Below are positions 24,906-33,290 of a stretch of 43,783 nucleotides of DNA, piece by piece. Position 1 is the stretch's first letter; the number at the start of each line of letters is the position of its first letter. The notes beneath the pieces are model-generated. The model was not told the origin of the DNA, did not search any database, and worked only from the letters and a program-made list of their open reading frames with translations. A program made the position numbers and the translations under genes. The stretch is from Sphingobium sp. GTDB lineage: Bacteria > Pseudomonadota > Alphaproteobacteria > Sphingomonadales > Sphingomonadaceae. The DNA lies in NCBI GenBank assembly GCA_017745115.1, contig JAGIAA010000019.1:1-43783 (forward strand), written 5' to 3'.

Positions 24906-26114
24906 ATGGAAGCCTATATCTACGACGCGGTACGCAGCCCCAGAGGGCGCGGCAAGCCGGACGGATCTCTGCATGAGATCACGCCGATCCAGCTTGCAAC
25001 GCAGATGTTGGAGGCGATCCGCGACCGCAATGGGCTGGACACCCATGACGTTGACGACGTGATCCTGGGCTGCGTCGCGCCGGTCGGCGAGCAGGGCACA
25101 GACATCGCCCGTCTTGCCGTGCTGACGGCCGGCTTTGCGGAAACGACGGCGGGCGTGCAGATCAACCGCTTCTGCGCGTCAGGCCTCGAGGCCGTGAACA
25201 TGGCGATCGCAAAGGTCATGGCCGGCGAGGCCGACCTGGTCGTCGCAGGCGGCGTGGAAAGCATGAGCCGGGTGCCGATGGGCGCCGACGGCGGTGCCTG
25301 GGCCAGCGATCCCGCTGTTGCCTACGCGACCTATTTCGCGCCGCAGGGGATTGGCGCGGACGTGATCGCGACCAAGTTCGGTTTCAGCCGTGAGGATGTC
25401 GACGCCTATGCGGTCGAGAGCCAGAAGCGCGCCAAGAAGGCCTGGGACGAAGGGCGCTTCAAGAAATCCATCGTACCGATCAAGGACGTGATCGGCGAAA
25501 TCGCCCTCACCCATGACGAGCATATGCGCCCGGACACCGATATGCAGAGCCTCGGCGCATTGAAGGCGAGCTTTGCCGAACTCGGCGAGAACATGCCCGG
25601 CTTCGATACGCTGGCCCTGCTCAAATATCCCGAGCTCGAGCGGGTGAATCATGTCCATCATGCCGGCAACAGCTCAGGCATTGTCGACGGGTCCGCCGCC
25701 GTACTCGTCGCCAGCAAGGCGATGGGCGAGAAATACGGCCTGAAGCCCCGCGCGAGGATGAAATCAATGGCGTCCATCGGGTCCGAGCCGCTGATCATGC
25801 TGACCGGGCCGGAAGGCGTCGCCACCAAGGCGCTCAAGCGTGCGGGCATGAGCAAGAGCGACATCGATCTCTGGGAGCTCAACGAGGCCTTTGCGAGCGT
25901 CGTGCTGCGCTACATGCAGGCGATGGACCTCGATCACAGCCAGATCAACGTGAACGGCGGCGCAATCGCCATGGGGCATCCGCTGGGCGCCACCGGCGCG
26001 ATGGTGCTGGGCACGGCGATCGACGAACTGGAGCGCACCGGCAAGGGCACGGCGCTGATCAACCTCTGCGTCGGCGCCGGCATGGGCACCGGCATCATCA
26101 TCGAGCGGATTTGA
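24906..26114 (+). CDS. Thiolase (acetyl-CoA C-acyltransferase)
   Basis: This thiolase of 402 residues has all three catalytic residues: Cys90 in NRFCASGLEAV, His358 in GGAIAMGHPLGATGA and Cys388 in NLCVGAGMGTG. It cleaves 3-oxoacyl-CoA with CoA, the last step of beta-oxidation. Its downstream neighbour is the multifunctional FadB-type gene, 11 bases away, so it is most likely the degradative FadA-type thiolase and not a biosynthetic one. The start ATG is 24906; the ribosome site is poor (GGAGAGC). Confidence 0.95.
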   Translation: MEAYIYDAVRSPRGRGKPDGSLHEITPIQLATQMLEAIRDRNGLDTHDVDDVILGCVAPVGEQGTDIARLAVLTAGFAETTAGVQINRFCASGLEAVNMAIAKVMAGEADLVVAGGVESMSRVPMGADGGAWASDPAVAYATYFAPQGIGADVIATKFGFSREDVDAYAVESQKRAKKAWDEGRFKKSIVPIKDVIGEIALTHDEHMRPDTDMQSLGALKASFAELGENMPGFDTLALLKYPELERVNHVHHAGNSSGIVDGSAAVLVASKAMGEKYGLKPRARMKSMASIGSEPLIMLTGPEGVATKALKRAGMSKSDIDLWELNEAFASVVLRYMQAMDLDHSQINVNGGAIAMGHPLGATGAMVLGTAIDELERTGKGTALINLCVGAGMGTGIIIERI

Positions 26115-26125
26115 GGAGAGCGACC

Positions 26126-28303
26126 ATGGCCACCACGATCCGCACCGATATCGACGCCGACGGCATCGCCCTCCTCACCATCGACGTGCCCGGGCAGTCG
26201 ATGAACGTCATCGGCCCGGAGTTCATCGCCGATCTGAACGAGGCGATCGATCGCATTTCATCCGACGCCGCCATCAAGGGCGCGGTGATCTGCTCCGGCA
26301 AGGATAGTGGCTTCATGGCCGGCATGGATCTGAAGCAGATGAGCGCGATGCTGATGCCGAGCGGTGACGGTAAGCCTAGCATGGCCGCGATCTTCGACAA
26401 GGCGTTCGTGCTCAACGGCCTGTTCCGCAAGCTCGAGACCTGCGGCAAGCCGGTTGCGGCGGCGGTCGAGGGGCTGGCGCTCGGCGGAGGCATGGAGTTG
26501 ATCCTCGCCTGCCATCATCGTGTTTTGTCGAGCAATCCCAAGGTCGCGATCGGCCTGCCGGAAGTCTTGGTCGGGCTCTTCCCCGGTGGCGGTGGCACGC
26601 AGCGTCTGCCGCGCCTCATCGGCGTGCAGATGGCACTGATGTACATGCTCCAGGGCAAGAATTTCCGCCCGCCCGAGGCGCTGGCCATGAAGGTCGTCGA
26701 CGAGCTCACCGAACCGGGGAAGACGGTCGAGGCGGCGAAAGCGTGGGTGAAGGCGAATCCGGGGGGCAATATTCAGCCCTGGGACGTGAAAGGCTTCAAG
26801 GTTCCGGGCGGCTCCGGCCAGTTCAACCCCGGCTTCATCCAGGTGATGGCAGCCGCGAACGTCATGACCACCAAGGAAACGCAGCGAAACCTGCATGGCC
26901 CGCATGCCCTGCTCTCGGCGGTCTATGAAGGCATCCAGCTACCCATGGACCGCGCGATCCGGGTGGAAAGCAAATATTTCGCCAAGGTCGTCGCCGATCC
27001 GCAGGCCGGCAACATGGTGCGCACGCTCTTCGTTTCGAAGAATGCCGCCGAACGCGGCGCGCGTCGCCCGGCCGGCGTCGAGAAGGCGCCGACCAAGAAG
27101 CTCGCCATGCTGGGGGCAGGCATGATGGGTGCGGGCATCGCCAATGTGGCGGCGCAGGCCGGCATAGAGGTCATGCTGCTCGACCGCGACATGGCGTCGG
27201 CCGAAAAGGGCAAGGCCCATTGCCAGGAGAGCATGGCCAAGCGCATCGGCAAGGGCATGACGGCCGAAAAGATGGCGGAGGCCCTCGCCCGCATTACGCC
27301 GACCGACAAGGCGGAAGACCTCAAGGGCTGCGACTTCGTGATCGAAGCCGTGTTCGAGGATCCGGCCATCAAGGGCGAAATCACCAAGCGGGTCGAGGCC
27401 GTGCTCAGCGCGGACATCATGTTCGGCTCCAACACGTCGACGCTGCCGATCACCGGCCTGGCCCAGAACTGGTCGAAACCGGAGAATTTCATCGGCGTCC
27501 ACTTCTTTTCTCCGGTCGAGAAGATGATGCTGGTCGAGATCATCATGGGCAAGCAGACCGGCCTGGCCGCGCTCGGCAAGGCCCTCGATTTCGTCGCGCA
27601 GATCAAGAAGACGCCGATCGTCGTCAACGACAGCCGCGGTTTCTATACCTCGCGCTGTTTCGGCACCTATGTGCAAGAGGGCACGCAGATGCTTGCCGAG
27701 GGCATCAACCCAGCCCTGATCGAGAATGTCGGGAAGCAGCTCGGCATGCCAGTCGGGCCGCTGGCAGTATCCGACGAGGTCTCGATCGAACTCGGCGACA
27801 AGATCACCAAGGCGACCAAGAAGGCGCTAGGCGACGCCTATCGCGGCACGGCGGCGGACGATGTCGCCGCGCATATGGTCGAGATCGGGCGGCTCGGGCG
27901 CAAGAACGGCAAGGGCTATTACGACTATCCCGAAAGCGGCAAGAAGATGCTGTGGCCCGGGCTGGCCAGCGAATATCCGCTTGCCGGAGTCCAACCTTCA
28001 CCGGCTGAGCTGCGCGAACGGTTGCTTTATCGCCAACTGGTCGAGTGCGCGCGCTGCTTCGCCGAGGGCGTGCTGGTGACGCCGCAGGACGGCGACCTCG
28101 GCGCCATCTTCGGCTGGGGCTTTGCGCCTTACACCGGCGGGCCGTTCAGTGCGATCGACACGATCGGCCCGGCCAAAGTCGTGGAGACGCTGGATCGGCT
28201 GGCGGCGGCGCATGGCGAGCGGTTCGAGCCGCCCCAGCAGCTCAGGGACATGGCAGCGAAGGGCGAGCTCTATTATGCCATGAAGGCAGCGCAGGCCGCC
28301 TGA
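26126..28303 (+). CDS. Multifunctional beta-oxidation protein (enoyl-CoA hydratase/3-hydroxyacyl-CoA dehydrogenase, FadB/FadJ type)
   Basis: This protein of 725 residues has two domains. Residues 1-190 are a crotonase with Glu124 (GGGMEL) and Glu146 (LPEVLVG). Residues 323-720 are a 3-hydroxyacyl-CoA dehydrogenase with NAD motif GAGMMG (330-335), GVHFFSPVEKM containing the catalytic His, and NDSRGFYTSR. It hydrates enoyl-CoA and oxidises the product to 3-oxoacyl-CoA, which the thiolase next door then cleaves. ATG 26126 has GAGGAGAG upstream. The stop at 28303 directly abuts the convergent neighbour's stop at 28304. Confidence 0.95.
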   Translation: MATTIRTDIDADGIALLTIDVPGQSMNVIGPEFIADLNEAIDRISSDAAIKGAVICSGKDSGFMAGMDLKQMSAMLMPSGDGKPSMAAIFDKAFVLNGLFRKLETCGKPVAAAVEGLALGGGMELILACHHRVLSSNPKVAIGLPEVLVGLFPGGGGTQRLPRLIGVQMALMYMLQGKNFRPPEALAMKVVDELTEPGKTVEAAKAWVKANPGGNIQPWDVKGFKVPGGSGQFNPGFIQVMAAANVMTTKETQRNLHGPHALLSAVYEGIQLPMDRAIRVESKYFAKVVADPQAGNMVRTLFVSKNAAERGARRPAGVEKAPTKKLAMLGAGMMGAGIANVAAQAGIEVMLLDRDMASAEKGKAHCQESMAKRIGKGMTAEKMAEALARITPTDKAEDLKGCDFVIEAVFEDPAIKGEITKRVEAVLSADIMFGSNTSTLPITGLAQNWSKPENFIGVHFFSPVEKMMLVEIIMGKQTGLAALGKALDFVAQIKKTPIVVNDSRGFYTSRCFGTYVQEGTQMLAEGINPALIENVGKQLGMPVGPLAVSDEVSIELGDKITKATKKALGDAYRGTAADDVAAHMVEIGRLGRKNGKGYYDYPESGKKMLWPGLASEYPLAGVQPSPAELRERLLYRQLVECARCFAEGVLVTPQDGDLGAIFGWGFAPYTGGPFSAIDTIGPAKVVETLDRLAAAHGERFEPPQQLRDMAAKGELYYAMKAAQAA

Positions 28304-28846
28304 TCAGCAATCGCCGAGGCGGCGGAAGATCCGGCGGCCCGACATCACGAGTAGATTGCTTCCCCCGGTTTTTTGATTGATACGGATGATGGCCTGGATG
28401 TTGAGCTTGACCCGGTCCTCATCGACCGTGCCATCCATCTTGACGGTGGGCTCGGTCTGAAGGCCGGCAATCTCCTTGCCTTCGCAATGGGCCATCGCCG
28501 AGACCATGGACGCAGAGGGCGTATAGTCGCCCATATGGCATTCGCGATCCATCCGGTCGCTCATCAACCGTTCGACGGCGGCCTTGTCGCGCAGCAGAGG
28601 CTCGCCGCACTTCTGATCGGTCTTGCGGATGCTCGCGATCATCGTACGCGCCGCCTCCGGCAACATCTCCTCGGGGATGGAGCGCCCGTCCAGCGTGACG
28701 CTGTCGATCGTGGTTATGTCCTCCCAGCTGCCGAGCTTGGGGATATTGGCCGGATCGTCGATTGCCGTGCAGGCTGCTGCGAAAGGCAGGCAGGATAGCG
28801 TCAAGGCACATCTCAGCGCAGCCGGCGTCATAGCGAACGGATTCAT
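28304..28846 (-). CDS. Exported small protein, DUF3617-like
   Basis: This 180-residue protein has a signal peptide (hydrophobic 12-25) with a poor lipobox around AAAC. The mature part starts LGSWEDITTIDSVTLDGRSI, resembling the opening of DUF3617 proteins, and has three spaced Cys residues (KCGEPLL, RECHMGD, HCEGKE) plus a terminal Cys. DUF3617 proteins are periplasmic with unknown role. It lies downstream of the kinase-like gene on the same strand, with an 81-base gap that contains a hairpin and a strong GGAGGGAG ribosome site, so it may be the operon's last gene or independent. Confidence 0.6.
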   Translation of the reverse strand: MNPFAMTPAALRCALTLSCLPFAAACTAIDDPANIPKLGSWEDITTIDSVTLDGRSIPEEMLPEAARTMIASIRKTDQKCGEPLLRDKAAVERLMSDRMDRECHMGDYTPSASMVSAMAHCEGKEIAGLQTEPTVKMDGTVDEDRVKLNIQAIIRINQKTGGSNLLVMSGRRIFRRLGDC

Positions 28847-28899
28847 GCGGGTCGCTCCCTCCTTGCGATGGGGCGGACTTACAACGATGAAGTTTCAGA

Positions 28900-28918
28900 T
28901 TTCCTCCGTGGGAGGAAA
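28900..28918. repeat. Perfect 8-bp hairpin between the kinase-like and DUF3617-like genes
   Basis: TTTCCTCC-GTG-GGAGGAAA lies ten bases past the kinase-like stop. Neither strand continues into a T-run after the stem, so classical termination is unlikely. On the minus strand the stem contains GGAGGAAA, a ribosome-site-like sequence, with no start codon suitably placed. Confidence 0.45.
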
Positions 28919-28927
28919 AACCGCCGT

Positions 28928-30400
28928 TCAGCCGACCTGCTTGCCGCTGCGGCTGTTGTTCCAGGCAGGCAGGTCCAGCACGAACCGGGCGCCACGGCCA
29001 AGCGCGCTGTCGACCGTGACATCGCCGCCCATGATGCGGGCGAGCTTGCGCGAGATGTAGAGGCCGAGGCCGCTGCCCGAGCCGTCCGTATTGCCGAGCC
29101 GCTCAAAGCGCTCGAAGATGCGCTCATGGTTTTCCGGATCGACGCCGTTGCCTTGGTCGGCCACGACGACACGGGCGCGGCCGTCGACCTCGTCGAGGCG
29201 GATCCAGATCGTGCTTTCTTCCGGAGAGTGCCGGACGGCATTGCCGACAAGATTCACCAGTATCTGCAGCACACGGCGATATTCTGCCCGAGCCAGCACC
29301 TGCTCATCGGCGGCCGGTGCCTGGATCGTGATCCGGCGGGCTTCGGCACGAATGTTAAGCAGGCCGCTCGCGCGGCGCGCGATTTCGGAAAGATCCACTT
29401 CCTCGCTGGTTGTGAGGAAACCTGGGCCTTCCACGGCCTGGAGATCGGCAAGATCGTCGACCAGCGCCAGGAGATGACGCCCTGCGGCAGCGATGTCACC
29501 GGCATAATTGGCATAGTCCTGCCGCAATGGCCCGCCGATCCGCTCGCCGATTGTTCCGGCATTGGCGATGATGCGGCCGATGGGCTGGCGCAGTGCGGTA
29601 TCGAGCCGACGGCTGAGTGCCGGTCCGATGAACTCCGATTGGACCTGCTCGGGCGTCGGTGACGCGCCGTCGGATGCTGGCGGCGCGGCAGCGGTCCCGA
29701 TGGGCGATGCTTCGGACTGCAGCACCGCCGCCTTGTCCTCGCGAACGGCGCGGCCGCGATAGCCGGAAAAGGTGCCTGCGCGATCGAACAGGGCCGTGCC
29801 CGAAAGGATGTAGCGCAGGTCCGGATCGCCGCGCAGATAGGCGTGCTGCCCCTCAAAATTCATGTGCCGGACGAGCGCCTCTATCATCGGCATGGCGCGC
29901 TGGCCATTCTCAGCGCCGCCGCTGTCGGCAAGTGCGAAGAATGCGGTGAAGGTGTCCCTATCCTCGGGAACGGCATGGCCGATGCGTGTCGCGCTCAAAT
30001 TGAGGTTGGAGAAGCGCATCTGGTCGTCGACCTGCCAATCCCAGCCGCGGCTAGCCGGATCATCGGCCATGACCTCGAGCGCCGCAGCGTGCGACATCGG
30101 CTGACGTGGGCGGCGCTCCTGCCAGTCAACCAGCGTCAGGTGGACGCCGCCATTCTCCGGGCGTAGCTGCGCCCAGACGCTGATATCGGCCTCGTCGCGG
30201 GCCAGGTCGACCGGACGCGACAACGGCGTACCGAGACGCAGCGCGAGCCGGACGATACCGGCGAGCGACGGCAAGGCAAAAGGTCCATTGGGCTGGCCAC
30301 CGGCCTCCATCTGCAGGACCATCAGCCGATCGTCGGCGCGCAGGATGCAGCCATTGCGATCCAGCGACGCCGTGACGGGAGTGACGCCGGTTCCGGTCAT
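28928..30400 (-). CDS. Histidine-kinase-like ATPase lacking the H-box histidine
   Basis: This soluble protein of 490 residues has PAS-like N-terminal regions (about 1-95 and 115-225), a Pro/Ala linker, a HisKA-like helical pair (about 255-325) and an HATPase domain. The ATPase boxes are intact: Asn387 (NLVGNAVRHS), Asp415-x-Gly417-x-Gly419, an F-box (FERFERL) and GSGSGLGLYIS (440-450). The dimerisation helix reads LDTALRQPIGRII, where Thr268 occupies the place of the phospho-acceptor His of HELRTPL. So ATP binding should work but ordinary autophosphorylation should not. It has no membrane helix. It overlaps the upstream gene by 4 bases (ATGA). Confidence 0.8.
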   Translation of the reverse strand: MTGTGVTPVTASLDRNGCILRADDRLMVLQMEAGGQPNGPFALPSLAGIVRLALRLGTPLSRPVDLARDEADISVWAQLRPENGGVHLTLVDWQERRPRQPMSHAAALEVMADDPASRGWDWQVDDQMRFSNLNLSATRIGHAVPEDRDTFTAFFALADSGGAENGQRAMPMIEALVRHMNFEGQHAYLRGDPDLRYILSGTALFDRAGTFSGYRGRAVREDKAAVLQSEASPIGTAAAPPASDGASPTPEQVQSEFIGPALSRRLDTALRQPIGRIIANAGTIGERIGGPLRQDYANYAGDIAAAGRHLLALVDDLADLQAVEGPGFLTTSEEVDLSEIARRASGLLNIRAEARRITIQAPAADEQVLARAEYRRVLQILVNLVGNAVRHSPEESTIWIRLDEVDGRARVVVADQGNGVDPENHERIFERFERLGNTDGSGSGLGLYISRKLARIMGGDVTVDSALGRGARFVLDLPAWNNSRSGKQVG

Positions 30401-31473
30401 GCCGCGGGATCGATGCGTGAGAGTTTGGCGGCGAGCGCCGAGGGCGTGCGCATGCGGCCGAGCCAGGCTTCCGCGTCGTCATGCGTGGTCGCCCGATATT
30501 CCTCGACGAACTGCATGAGCGCAACGTCCTGCCCGGCCGAGCCGCCGGTCAAGGGCGCGAGCATCTCGAAAAGCTGAACCGCGACCGCTTCGTCCTGCGC
30601 CATCAGCCTCAAGACCGACTGGCGCGCGATATCGCCACCATCGATCAGAGCGTCGAGGACGGATTCGATCGGCAATGCGGTCTCGCCTTCGACCAGCGCA
30701 CAGAACAGAAGCAGGCGGCGCTCGATTAGGGCAAGCGGCGCAATCCGCTGGCGCTCAGGTGCGGACAAGGCGCGGGCACAACGCTGGGCAAGCGCGAAGG
30801 GTCCGCCGCCTTCATCATGGCGGGAGATGATGCGCTCGACCGCCTGCACGATGGCTGGGGTCGCGTCGCGATCGCCAGGTGTCTGGCTACGCACGAGGCC
30901 GGTCAGCAGCAGTGCAGCGACGGTCCAGGCGAGATCGCAGAAGATCTCGGCGGGCAGGTCCGGACGAAGCGGCGCATCGAACAGCATGGGGCCTGTCCAG
31001 CGCTGCTCGGCGAGCGCAAGTGCGGCCAATGCCTGCGAGAAGGGCCCCTCCCCGGCTGTGATTATGAGGCCGTCGCGATGACCCGGCGAAGACGGATCGG
31101 CGCGCTCGCGCTGCACCACCGAGAGGGCGCCGCGCAGGCGATAATGGGCAAGCAGTTCGGGCGTCAGAAGGTCGACATGGCGCTCCAGCGCAGGTCCGCA
31201 CCAGGGCTGCGGCAAACCGGAAAGCCGCACCTCGATATCGCCTTCGGAGACCTCCAGGCGGATCGCCATTTCCACGGCATTCATGGTGCCGGCGAGTTGA
31301 AAGCGCGTCTCGGCAAGCAGGGCGTCGGTCCAGCGCGTCGGGGCCACGTCGGCGAACAAGGCGAGGTCGGCACTGTGGCGAAGTTCATCGGCCAGGCGTC
31401 GCGCGAGGCGAGCCTGGGCATTGCCACCCGTGCCGGCGGCGCGGCTCGCCCCAGATTCCGTGCCGTTTACCAT
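30397..31473 (-). CDS. Helical DUF2336-like protein, function unknown
   Basis: This 358-residue protein has no signal peptide or membrane segment and is predicted almost all alpha-helical, rich in Ala, Leu, Arg and Glu. The C-terminal third (SVLDALIDGGDIARQSVLRLM onwards) resembles the repeat-like helices of alphaproteobacterial DUF2336 proteins, but similarity by eye is modest. The start at 31473 has GGGAGG. It overlaps the kinase-like gene by 4 bases and starts 33 bases after the phosphotransferase-like gene, so translational coupling is likely. A scaffold or partner role for the kinase is inferred from the coupling alone. Confidence 0.6.
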   Translation of the reverse strand: MVNGTESGASRAAGTGGNAQARLARRLADELRHSADLALFADVAPTRWTDALLAETRFQLAGTMNAVEMAIRLEVSEGDIEVRLSGLPQPWCGPALERHVDLLTPELLAHYRLRGALSVVQRERADPSSPGHRDGLIITAGEGPFSQALAALALAEQRWTGPMLFDAPLRPDLPAEIFCDLAWTVAALLLTGLVRSQTPGDRDATPAIVQAVERIISRHDEGGGPFALAQRCARALSAPERQRIAPLALIERRLLLFCALVEGETALPIESVLDALIDGGDIARQSVLRLMAQDEAVAVQLFEMLAPLTGGSAGQDVALMQFVEEYRATTHDDAEAWLGRMRTPSALAAKLSRIDPAA

Positions 31474-31506
31474 GGCCTCCCACTAGCCATTCACATTTAA
31501 GATCGC

Positions 31507-32724
31507 CTAAATCCTCTTTTCAGGCGGGGCAAGCAGCCGGGCAGCCACTGTCCCAAAAGCGCACAAACCGATCAGAACGAAAGCATCTGACGTCCATCCG
31601 ACCATCGCGCCGGCCAACGCAATGGCGAGCGTCGTGGCCGTACCGAGCCGGGTCCAGCGTGCTGACCGATCCGACAAAGCGGGGCGATTGCGGGCATCGG
31701 CGAAGGCCTGGGCGGCAACCAGCGCAAGCGGAAGCAGCGCGCCGAGCAACGCCAGCACCTGTCCTTGTGCGAGGCGGCCGCCAATGACGCCGAGCACGGC
31801 AAGGCTTGCGCCCTTGACCAGCACTTGCAACCAGAGCGGCGCACCGCGCCGGAGCATGATGCGCGCGCAGCCGTCATGCAGTCCGAGCGCCACTTCCCCG
31901 GCGAGCGCGATGACAAGTGCGATGCGAGGCCAGTCGGCACTGGCAGCAGCTATGCCGAGAACGGCCAGCACGCCGCCGGCCCAACTCAGCCTGCTAGGAT
32001 TAACCTGGAGCCGCGCAAGGCTAGCGACGAGACGACGGCTGACGGGCGCGAGGACCGCGGAAAGTGCATCGCCCTCATTCTCGTCAATGCCGGCGCCTTC
32101 GGTCAGTGCGGCAAGCGCACGCTCCGCGTCGGCCCGCTCGTCGATGCGTACCAGGCGCGCAGACTCGGCCATGACCGACGGCAGTTCGATCCGGCGTGCA
32201 TTTTGCTGGACCGCGCGGCGGAGCAGCGTGAGTTCGAGATCCCATTCGCCGAGCATGTCGACCGTCGACAGGACGGTATCGCCGGAAATGATCAGCCCGC
32301 CCGCCCAGACATAACTGCCGTCGATCCGTTCGAAATGGGCCGTGGCGGGCTCGGTCGGCGTGACCAGCAGCGCTGGCGCCTCGGCGAGCGCCAGTTCGTC
32401 CATTGCCGGCTGAGGCACGATCATCTGCCCGCCCAGCATCATGATGCGGTCATCCTTTTCGATCCGCCGGGCCAATTCAGGCCCATCGCCGACGATAAGG
32501 ACGGAAATGCCGCTTTCCCTGGCAAGCCTGTCGGCCGCGCGCGCCAGTTCGGGGCTCGGAAATTCGGTCCGCAGAAGAAGCAGTTGCGCGCCAGCGAGGA
32601 TCGCCTGACGCGCCTGATGCTCGACGGGCAGATGCACGCCGATATGAAGTTCATCGGGCGCAAAAGCACTTGCAGCCGGACCGGCAGCAGGCGCGCGCGC
32701 GCTAAGCAGGACAACGAGCCGCAT
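31507..32724 (-). CDS. Nucleotidyltransferase/CDP-alcohol phosphotransferase-like membrane protein, catalytic residues missing
   Basis: This 405-residue protein has two parts. Residues 1-220 resemble a nucleotidyltransferase fold (HLPVEHQARQAILAGAQLLLL, KDDRIMMLGG, WAGGLIISGDTVL), without the usual glycine-rich NTP loop. Residues 225-400 have about six hydrophobic segments and begin PVSRRLVASLARLQVNPSRL, the typical lead-in to a CDP-alcohol phosphotransferase. The active motif DX2DGX2ARX8GX3DX3D is reduced to DGCAR (284-288): the first Asp, one spacer residue and both late Asp are gone. The layout is that of inositol-phosphate bifunctional enzymes, but it is probably inactive. The family assignment is my inference. 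Confidence 0.5.
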   Translation of the reverse strand: MRLVVLLSARAPAAGPAASAFAPDELHIGVHLPVEHQARQAILAGAQLLLLRTEFPSPELARAADRLARESGISVLIVGDGPELARRIEKDDRIMMLGGQMIVPQPAMDELALAEAPALLVTPTEPATAHFERIDGSYVWAGGLIISGDTVLSTVDMLGEWDLELTLLRRAVQQNARRIELPSVMAESARLVRIDERADAERALAALTEGAGIDENEGDALSAVLAPVSRRLVASLARLQVNPSRLSWAGGVLAVLGIAAASADWPRIALVIALAGEVALGLHDGCARIMLRRGAPLWLQVLVKGASLAVLGVIGGRLAQGQVLALLGALLPLALVAAQAFADARNRPALSDRSARWTRLGTATTLAIALAGAMVGWTSDAFVLIGLCAFGTVAARLLAPPEKRI

Positions 32725-32834
32725 GGACGGCGGTTACAGGCTAACCTTGGGCATGCCGCGAAAGTGGCGGGCGCAAGGGCGCTTGGCAAGCGCGATCACG
32801 CCTGTCCGGCCGATTGCGCTTCAAACGATCGGGT

Positions 32835-33143
32835 TTAATCGCTTTCCTGCGAAATGGCGGTCAGCGCGGCGTTGAGCTCGCGGAGTACGACCGGATCGCC
32901 CGGCGCGCCCTCCAGTGCCTGATCGGCCAGCGCCATCACGTCCGTGACACCGAAGCTCGCGCACAGGCCCTTGAGGCGAAGGGCCGCCATGATCCAGTTG
33001 GCATCGCAACGCGCGCGGGACAGCAGGTCGATCTGCCGTTCGGCGCTCTCGATGAAGGCCCGACGCAGATCCGCAATCAACGCCAGATCGGAGCCAACCG
33101 CCGCGGAAAGTGCCGTCTGTAAATTGCCGGGATCGTAGACCAT
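32835..33143 (-). CDS. HPt-fold protein lacking the phospho-acceptor histidine
   Basis: This 102-residue all-helical protein has the HPt core pattern: NWIMAALRLKGLCASFGVTD at 49-68 aligns with the family W..AAH.LKG...FG. The phospho-acceptor His position is Leu55, codon CTT (32981-32979 on the minus strand); a single A-to-T change from CAT would explain it. Surrounding Lys58-Gly59 and Phe64-Gly65 are kept. As it stands it cannot carry a phosphoryl group on His, yet the fold looks intact. ATG 33143 has GGGAGG at some distance. It is the first gene of the leftward set and diverges from the coiled-coil gene. Confidence 0.7.
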   Translation of the reverse strand: MVYDPGNLQTALSAAVGSDLALIADLRRAFIESAERQIDLLSRARCDANWIMAALRLKGLCASFGVTDVMALADQALEGAPGDPVVLRELNAALTAISQESD

Positions 33144-33165
33144 GATGGTCCGTCTACCTCCCTCA

Positions 33166-33199
33166 TCGTAAATGACATGTAAAAAACAGGTCTTTACGA
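33166..33199. promoter_or_regulatory. Long dyad in the HPt/coiled-coil divergent gap
   Basis: TCGTAAA (33166-33172) and TTTACGA (33193-33199) frame GAC-A-TGT facing ACA-G-GTC across an A-rich centre: about 13 paired positions with one bulge and one mismatch. It lies 23 bases from the HPt start and 92 from the coiled-coil start. It could be a shared operator or a hairpin in the HPt leader. Confidence 0.5.
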
Positions 33200-33246
33200 G
33201 GATGGTTACTACTTTAAGGATTTCATTTTCGAACCGGAAAGGTTAT

Positions 33247-33271
33247 TTTACCGCGCCGCAAGGCGGGTAAA
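33247..33271 (+). promoter_or_regulatory. GNRA-capped hairpin in the leader of the coiled-coil gene
   Basis: TTTACC, C, GCC pair with GGC, G, GGTAAA around a GCAA tetraloop: about ten pairs with a single bulged G. It ends three bases before the AGGGGA ribosome site of the gene at 33291. There is no T-run. A leader hairpin affecting translation or mRNA stability is likely. Confidence 0.45.
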
Positions 33272-33290
33272 GCAGGGGAAGCGTGCCAGA

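Noticed and set aside
28900..28918. Hairpin read as terminator of the kinase-like operon
   Set aside because: No T-run follows the stem on either strand, so I list it only as an inverted repeat.
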